From assembly GCA_038049695.1 (NCBI GenBank), contig CP142452.1:54766501-54830500 (forward strand): DNA of 64,000 nt, given 5' to 3'. Below, piece by piece: positions 58,155 through 64,000 of this stretch (position 1 is its first letter; the number at the start of each line of letters is the position of its first letter). The stretch comes from Cinnamomum chago (taxonomy: Eukaryota; Streptophyta; Magnoliopsida; Laurales; Lauraceae). A model generated the notes under the pieces. It was given only the letters and a program-made list of their open reading frames with translations. It was not told where the DNA came from and did not search any database. Both the position numbers and the translations under genes were made by a program.

Positions 58155-59553
58155 TGTAAGACCTCGACCCGAGTGAACCCGATTAGTGCTAATTAAGTTG
58201 TGTGTTAGTTCTAAGCTTGATTAGTGATTTTGCCTAAGTTGGGTTTGGAATAGCTTTTGTTCTAGTTTTGAGCAATTTTGAGTGCTTTGGTAACTAGTGG
58301 GACCCTTTGGGGGTTCCCCTTATGACTTTGCTTTTACTTAGGGGATTTTTCGAAATTGTTTTGAATGACTTTCTTATCCCGTTTCATTTATTTTATTGAT
58401 CCCTACAACTTTCATGTTGATCCCGTGTCCATTCGAGGCCCCAAAACCCGATTTACTAGCCTTGAGGGGCAAAACAGTCCTTTTACACTAAACCTGTACC
58501 CAAAACTTGATATCCCCGAAACCCGCGAAACATATACTTTTTGGAAACTAGATATTTCGACGATCATTTCTTCCTTCTTCGTCAAATTCATCCGAGATCC
58601 CGAAAGACATGATTTCAGTCAAACAAGCTTCTTTAGTAGTGGGACCCAACCCCATTTGTTAACAAAGTGAAGACCACTCTCCCTTTCATTCCATTCTCCA
58701 TGTTCCAGCACAACATTAGAACCTAGGGTTTTTCTTGCAACTTATCTTCTTCTTCTTGCTCTCTCCATCTCCAATCCACACCAAACTTGCATCAATCAAG
58801 AAATGGAGATCGCCATTCTCTTCCTCATCTTGAAGGCTATCTTTTGATACCATTTGTGGAGAAACCTTTCAACCTAAATACTTCCTTTGAGCTAGCCCTT
58901 GCCATTTGAAGGTCATCCAAGTAAGCAATATTCTCCATCTTCTAGATTTGTGCTCTTCTAGCCCTAGGGAAGCTTCATTTTCATTATTGAAAGTTCTATC
59001 ATTTTCATTCCTTGTTTGACCCATTTTAGGGTTTGTTTTGGGGGTTTTTTATTGTAGCTTGGATTTGAGCTTAAGAGGTGATTAGAGGCTTGGTTTTGCT
59101 AGCTTGGACCTAAGGCAAGTGGATGATTAGGTGTTTTGAGTTTTAAATGATTTGATGAAGCATTTATGAATTTCTCATGCTTTAATTGATTTTTCATTGT
59201 TGAAATAAATGCTCATAAGGCATCTTGCTAGCTTCATTTAATGTCTTGGAAACATGAGTTTAAAGTCTTCTTGTCTCTAGTCTTGTGTGGTTGTATAACT
59301 GTTGAAAGGAGGGAAAAAGAGGAGGAACCAGCACACTACAGAACAGAACCTGGGTTCTATTCCGCAGTGTACCCGGTCGACCCCACGGTGGCTCGGTCGA
59401 CCGGGGACACAAGGTCAGGCTCCCTGGGAGCCTGACCAAAACACTGTGCACCCCATTTAAGTTACAACTCCCGGTCGACCGGCCATGGGCTCGGTCGACC
59501 GGGCACACAGGGACCAGGTCGACCTGACCTTCTCAGGTCGACCGGGGCTGCTG
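58155..59553 (+). mobile_element. Z': second Z-family LTR, cut by copia element C
   Basis: Begins TGTAAGACCTCGACCCGAGTG and aligns with 9378 onward, clearly diverged. The left flank CACGG (58150-58154) is a candidate TSD. The TATAAG box of the other copies is replaced here by TTAACAAAG (about 58658). It is cut at 59553 by the LTR of C; the rest must lie to the right of the window. It may be a solo LTR inserted in the Z chromodomain, or less likely the Z 3' LTR after a deletion. Confidence 0.8.
59370..59546 (+). repeat. Palindrome cluster of Z' (CCGGTCGACCGG type)
   Basis: Perfect palindromes CCGGTCGACCGG at 59471-59482 and CAGGTCGACCTG at 59515-59526, plus several GGTCGACC words. A hairpin with 12-bp arms GGTCAGGCTCCC and GGGAGCCTGACC around a single T lies at 59413-59437. 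The position is about 1.2-1.4 kb from the LTR start, as in the other Tekay-like LTRs. Confidence 0.9.
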
Positions 59554-61568
59554 TGTTGGGATTGGTGTATGCCCTAAAGCCCACTGACTGCACTCACATC
59601 TCTGTTACTGGATATTTATTGGTTATTTTATAGAATGACATCTTTCTCTTATTACTTGTGTATATGTATGGTTGTGTAAGGCCCATTGTTTTCTAGTAAT
59701 GACTTGGTGTGTAGTGGCTACACACAGTAAGGTCTAAGTCATGGACACTTGAAACAATAAACTTGTTCATAACTGAGAGATGGAGTTGGGCACTTCATCT
59801 TGGTATAAGTTATAATGAGATACTCTCCTGTATTCAAGGTGACTTACCTTAGTCACGGAGGTCTTTCCGGATTTCTCTCATTAGTGCATGTGTCATGCAT
59901 TGATCAGGACCACTTGTAGGTGTGATCTCTGAAATAATACTATCACAGAGGGAGATCAAGTCACCTCTTGCTACTGAGTGACCAGTGCTCTTAATCTTGA
60001 GCATTTGTGGATGAACTGACGAAGTCAAGTTCTTGTGCTTTAATTCACTATGGGTGAGATCCTGTTCATGGGTCAACAGCTCTGTGTTTTGGGTGCTCGG
60101 GCTTGATTAGTTGGGACGTGCAAATGCAATATGGAATCTATGTCATCTTGTGATGGAATGATCATCCCCTTAGAATTATCCGATTAATCATCAGAATCTA
60201 AGATCTTAGTATATGGATGTTCCATATGGATATTGAACTTGTGGGTCGCTCCCTGGATCAAGAGAATGATATCCGGATGATGATTAAGTCAAGGGTATGA
60301 AGTTCTAAGGATGAGATGTAATCAAGAAGGTAGATAGTACATCGGTTAACCTACTTGATTATGGATGTTACATAGAGGGGCATTGTGGTCATTGTACTTG
60401 GTAGGTCAAAGACAATCGTCGGTTTATGATGAGCTTAATTTGCATTTAATATTTGTCCCTGGAGTGCAACCGTAACTCTCTAGTGGAATGAGTTAAGGTT
60501 AAAATGATCCTAGTGTTGCTATGGGGTTAGCATGGACATTTTGGTCATTTTGGAAGCCAAGGGCAAATATGTCTTTTGGTCCCTTCTCTAGCCACTTTCC
60601 TAGATTGGCAAGGTTTCCTAAATTGTTTAAATGTGTGGAGAAATAATTTTGAGTGTAAATTCAAATAGGCCCATGATGGCATACATGAATTACAACTCTA
60701 GATAAATTATTTGGTACATGGGCCATAGTAAGTGTGGGCTAGTCAAAGTGGTCCCTAGTATGTGGGTCCCAAGTTTGTGTAGGTCCCATTACTTGGAAGG
60801 AGTTCTCTTTGTGCAAGTTTTCCTAAAGTTTAGTAGCTTTCTAATTCTATTTAGAAACTAAACAAGAAAAGGGAAGAGGGCTGGACGTCCACTTGTGTTT
60901 GTTTCCTTTTTTAGAAAGTCCTCTTGGTTTCCTTATTCTTTAAGGAAAGGTCTTCTCTAAAAGGGTTTCAGCTATTATTTATAGCTGGTAGTTCCCTCCC
61001 TTGGGCGTGCATCAAAATTAAAAAGAGGAGAGAAACACCTTGGGGCGTGGGTTACATTGGTGAGGGAAAAACCAGCCACAAAAAGCCTTTGGACGTCCTA
61101 GGCATCTTTGCACAAGTAGAAGTTCCTGCTGGTCCTTGTTTTCTTCTAAAAGAAAACCCATATCAGACCTGGTCTTTGCACATAAGATCAAGAGAAAAAC
61201 AAGAAGAAGGAAGCCTATTGTGTTCCCACCAACACTAACCAATCAGATTTGGAGAAAGAGGAATAGAGAAGAAGACTAGAAGGAAACTATTGCAAGAAAT
61301 TCCAGCAAGGTGTGCAGGAATTTAAAGGCAGTAGATCTGATCTTCAAGTTCAGATCTTGGAGTTTATTCAGCCCAAGAACATCAGGTATGTCTTCTCCAT
61401 TGTATCTAATTTGATTACACACAAGTTGGTCTTGGTTTCATGGTGTTTCTAGTGCAATTTTGATGGCTGATTTACTTTCTAAATATGATCCTAGTAAAAA
61501 GTTTTAAATTGCAGCCATAGAACTCTTTGTTTCATTAAGAGTTCAGATCTGAATCGCACTTCCTTTCA
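59554..61568 (+). mobile_element. 5' LTR of copia element C (2,015 bp)
   Basis: Begins TGTTGGGATTGGTG and ends CCTTTCA one base before the primer site. A TATA-like box TATTTATA is at 60976-60983. Apart from that I see no repeats or genes; short open frames in it are not supported. Confidence 0.85.
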
Positions 61569-61569
61569 G

Positions 61570-61581
61570 TGGTATCAGAGC
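61570..61581 (+). other. Primer binding site of element C
   Basis: TGGTATCAGAGC, complementary to initiator tRNA-Met. Confidence 0.95.
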
Positions 61582-61664
61582 CACACCATGATTAATCATG
61601 ATCCCATGTTGTGTGGATATCAATTCTAGATCAATCAAGGGCATGGTGGCGCCCTTTAGGATGT

Positions 61665-61857
61665 TGTTTACTGTATAAATAGTGTGCAGGAATTTTTTTC
61701 CAGGCTGCTGGAATAATTCCAGAATGCTGTTTACTGTATAAATAGTGTGCTGGAATTTTTTTCCAGGCTGCTGGAATAATTCCAGAATGCTGTTTACTGC
61801 ATAAATAGTGTGCAGAAATTTTTTCCAGACTGCTGGAATAATTTCAGCATGCTGTGT
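61665..61857 (+). repeat. Three tandem 63-bp units with TATAAATA in the C leader
   Basis: Units start at 61665, 61728 and 61791 with TGTTTACTG; the first two are 63 bp. Each contains a TATAAATAGTGTG word and an interrupted palindrome CTGGAATAATTCCAG (altered to CTGGAATAATTTCAG in the third). It lies about 90 bp downstream of the primer site. Confidence 0.9.
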
Positions 61858-62885
61858 AGTGTTGTACAAAGCACTTTGAATGAACTAACCTCTTTGTTTG
61901 CAGCCATATAATTGCATCCTTGATGGTTCGCATGTATGTGTGTGGATTTGGATGTTTTTTAATTAGTTGGAAAGTGTACGATTGCGCGTTTAGCAATCAT
62001 AGGAAGTTGTAATTTTTCCTTGTTTTTATTCCAACTAGTCTTGATGTAAGCTTTCTTGAAAAGCATAGGTATCTCCAATGTAATTTTTGGTTTTGCTTTT
62101 CATGGTTTGCTTGTATAAATTTATTTATTGTAACAAGCAAGGAGAAGAAAGCTTCAAAGATTGCATGGTTGCAAGTAGAAGCAGATTCCATGGTGGTGGA
62201 GGCAACGAAGGTTTCCTAGTGCGAAAAGGACTCTTAACCAAGTATCCTAGTTTGATTAGGATTCCTAGTTGGATAAGGATTCCTAATTGGATAAAGATTT
62301 GAAGTCCGAAGAGCAGGGAGCCATCAAGGATTGCATTCTTTTATTTGCTTTTATATATGGAATGCACGGTTGAATGCTTTATATAATTGCTATGTTTATC
62401 ACCTAGTAACATGGCCACCACTAGGTTCTTAAAATTGGCATCTTTCTATATTGGATTGTTTTTAGTTTGGCAAATTGTTTTAAACGGATCTTAGACCAGC
62501 ACCTTCTATTTGTCTAAGGTTTAAAAGTTGGATAGGGTTTAGTTTATCTCGGTACCCTAAGTTTCCAAAAGAGGCCAAACTAAAATCTAATATGTTGCTA
62601 CCTTAGTGGGCCCATAACCCATTGGTCCCAAGTTAGGAAATTTGACCCTTTAAAGTGATTTGCTCAAATATTTTAAAGCAAAAGTTATTTATGTTCAAGA
62701 TGACTTAAGTCATTGAGTCATGAATTTAATTAACTAAGTTTGCTAGATTTAAAAAGATTTTTTGAGTAACCAATGTAAAGGTCAAAAGAGTTTTTCAAAA
62801 CCCTAGTGTTAAATAATCAAGTGGGGGAGAGGGGTTTGGAAAAACCCCACGGCCTTCCATTTTCGGTTCATACTATCTCAATGGA

Positions 62886-63365
62886 GTATTAGTGGGAGCG
62901 GCCACCCCTTCGGTGGAGTTCTTTACTAAAGATTGCTTCGATGGGTTAGTGGGTGAACTAATGTGAATATTCGTAATGAGGTGTTAGTGGGAGCGGCCAT
63001 CCCTTCGGTGGAGTTCTTTACTAAAGATCACTTCTATAGAATGTCAATGAAGTGTTGGTGGGAGCGGCCATCCCTTCGGTGGAGTTCTTTACTAAAGTTC
63101 ACTTCAAGATTGGATTAAAGTCACTTCCCTTCGGAGGACTTGAGTCATAGACATTCTGGGAACGTTCATAAGAGATGGTAATACACTTGACATAAGACGG
63201 TAATAACCTCTCCCTAGGAGTTAGTGTTATTTGTCATATGAGGCCAAACTAATCAGTGATTGGACTATCATTGGATATGCGTATCCAGACAGTGATGATC
63301 CAAATAAGCAGACCTTAACTCAACGTGACTGTAGGCTCGGCCATCCCTTCGATGGAGGGTCTATG
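62886..63365 (+). repeat. Repeated hairpin words in the C leader
   Basis: Three units with GGGAGCGGCCA, then CCCTTCGGTGG, then AGTTCTTTACTAAAG start at about 62890, 62984 and 63055. Each can fold CCAY-CCCTTCG-RTGG. A fourth, diverged hairpin CCAT-CCCTTCG-ATGG is at about 63338-63352, and a different hairpin with arms AAGTC and GACTT at 63118-63141. No coding potential; this is the stretch just upstream of gag. Confidence 0.75.
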
Positions 63366-63508
63366 AGGAGGTTGAGACACTGATACATTATGATTAGGGT
63401 TAAATAATGTAAGAAGTCTTGTGCATGTTTTTCCTTTTATTACAAGCACCATATACATGTTACATATATACTGCCTGTCTAATTATAACCTGTTATATAT
63501 CCAGAGAG

Positions 63509-64000
63509 ATGGGGAAGGATTCTTTTAGCCCGTTGATGAGTATTCTGCGTGAGAACAAATTGACTGGCCCAAATTACATAGACTGGAAAAGAAACCTTAA
63601 CATAGTACTCACCGCTGAGGAGTACAAGTATGTTTTGTCAGAACCCTGTCCTACGATTGATGATTATTCTACAGATGCCCAGCTAGAGGCTGAAAGGAAA
63701 TGGAAAAAGGCGAATAGCATGGCCAAATGCTACATGCTTGCTTCCATGTCCAACGTGTTGCAAACGCAGCATGAGCAAATGGACACAGCTTCTGATATCA
63801 TGTTGTCCTTGTCTGAGATGTTCGCAGACAAAAGCAGGCCAGCTAGGCAAGCTGCTTTAAGGACAATCATGAATTCTAGGATGGCTGAGGGAACACCTGT
63901 CAGAGAGCACATGCTCAAAATGATGGATTGTTTCAATGAAGCTGAGATCCTAGGGGCTGAGATTGATGCAGGGAGTCAGACCGATATGATTCTCGAAACT
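63509..64000 (+). CDS. Gag of copia element C, N-terminal 164 aa, open at window end
   Basis: ATG at 63509, preceded by GAGAG, gives 164 uninterrupted codons to the last base. It has the copia Gag (retrotran_gag_2/UBN2-type) pattern: an early LTGPNYIDWKRNL block (about residues 18-31), NSMAKCYMLASMS (about 71-83), then MAEGTPVREHMLKM and AEILGAEIDAG in the capsid helices. Gag assembles the particle and packages RNA. The zinc knuckle and pol would follow beyond the window. With no stop or frameshift seen and a leader in good order, this is probably a fairly recent element. Confidence 0.85.
   Translation, partial: MGKDSFSPLMSILRENKLTGPNYIDWKRNLNIVLTAEEYKYVLSEPCPTIDDYSTDAQLEAERKWKKANSMAKCYMLASMSNVLQTQHEQMDTASDIMLSLSEMFADKSRPARQAALRTIMNSRMAEGTPVREHMLKMMDCFNEAEILGAEIDAGSQTDMILET

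Larger units (their letters stand above)
59554..64000 (+). mobile_element. Element C: Ty1/copia retrotransposon, right end outside window
   Basis: LTR 59554-61568, primer site 61570-61581, a leader of 1.9 kb with repeats, and a gag open to the window end. The left flanking five bases TGCTG (59549-59553) are the candidate TSD. No damage is visible in what can be seen. The lineage within copia is not resolved because pol is outside. Confidence 0.85.

Noticed and set aside
1-64000. tRNA or rRNA genes
   Set aside because: TGGTATCAGAGC occurrences are primer sites next to LTR ends, not tRNA genes; no cloverleaf or rRNA core was seen.

Overview
The window looks like plant nuclear heterochromatin. 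I can assign essentially all 64 kb to LTR retrotransposons and their remnants, and I see no host gene. The evidence is Ty3/gypsy polyproteins of two plant lineages (Tat and a Tekay-like chromovirus), two Sirevirus-like Ty1/copia elements, one further Ty1/copia element, initiator-tRNA-Met primer sites next to LTR ends, polypurine tracts, and 5-bp target-site duplications (TSDs) that close each nested insertion. The species cannot be fixed from this sequence; a large-genome angiosperm is likely.

Layout. (1) 1-9377: a decayed Tat-type element (T): a plant-mobile-domain-like ORF, protease end, RT, two RNase H domains, integrase, a tandem-repeat 3' tract, an antisense ORF and an LTR-like end. (2) 9378-58154: a Tekay-like element (Z) whose 5' LTR is split by everything between 12474 and 50853; its PBS, gag and pol lie at 50868-58154 and are full of stops and frameshifts. 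(3) 12474-50853: element X (minus strand, TSD GGGTC), a tandem dimer sharing a central LTR, with gag deleted in both units. (4) Inside the right LTR of X: solo LTR Y1 (20857-24800, TSD ACAGG) and the Sirevirus-like element S2 (25816-49476, minus strand, TSD TGTGG). (5) Inside S2: solo LTR Y2 in its left LTR (27895-39718, TSD AAAAC) and solo LTR Y3 in its right LTR (44654-49003, TSD CACAC). (6) Inside Y2: the youngest element, Sirevirus-like S1 (30584-38458, plus strand, TSD ATTTA). Nesting is therefore Z > X > S2 > Y2 > S1. (7) Inside Z pol: an unclassified 2.5-kb LTR W (54242-56740, TSD CTTGT). (8) 58155-59553: a Z-type LTR (Z') cut by copia element C (59554 to the window end), whose gag is open to the last base.

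Coding capacity. Only S1 gag and C gag are open reading frames without visible damage. X keeps long RT and RNase H-integrase-chromodomain frames with one frameshift. S1 has gag but no pol and S2 has neither, so both would have depended on enzymes supplied by other elements.

Main unexplained signals. (a) Every long LTR family here (X, Y, Z, Z', S1, S2, W) carries one compact GC-rich cluster of short palindromes. In the Tekay-like LTRs the cluster stays about 1.2-2.0 kb from the LTR start, but the palindrome word differs between copies (CTCGAG, CGATCG, GCTAGC or GTCGAC cores); W has a perfect 30-bp palindrome. (b) In S1 and S2 the space where pol should be holds a degenerate TAGTTATATCTTT-like word recurring at roughly 60-bp steps. 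(c) The leader of copia C has repeated short hairpins with a covarying closing pair, and three tandem 63-bp units each carrying TATAAATA. (d) X is inserted 6 bp from the end of a related LTR, at the position homologous to its own terminus.
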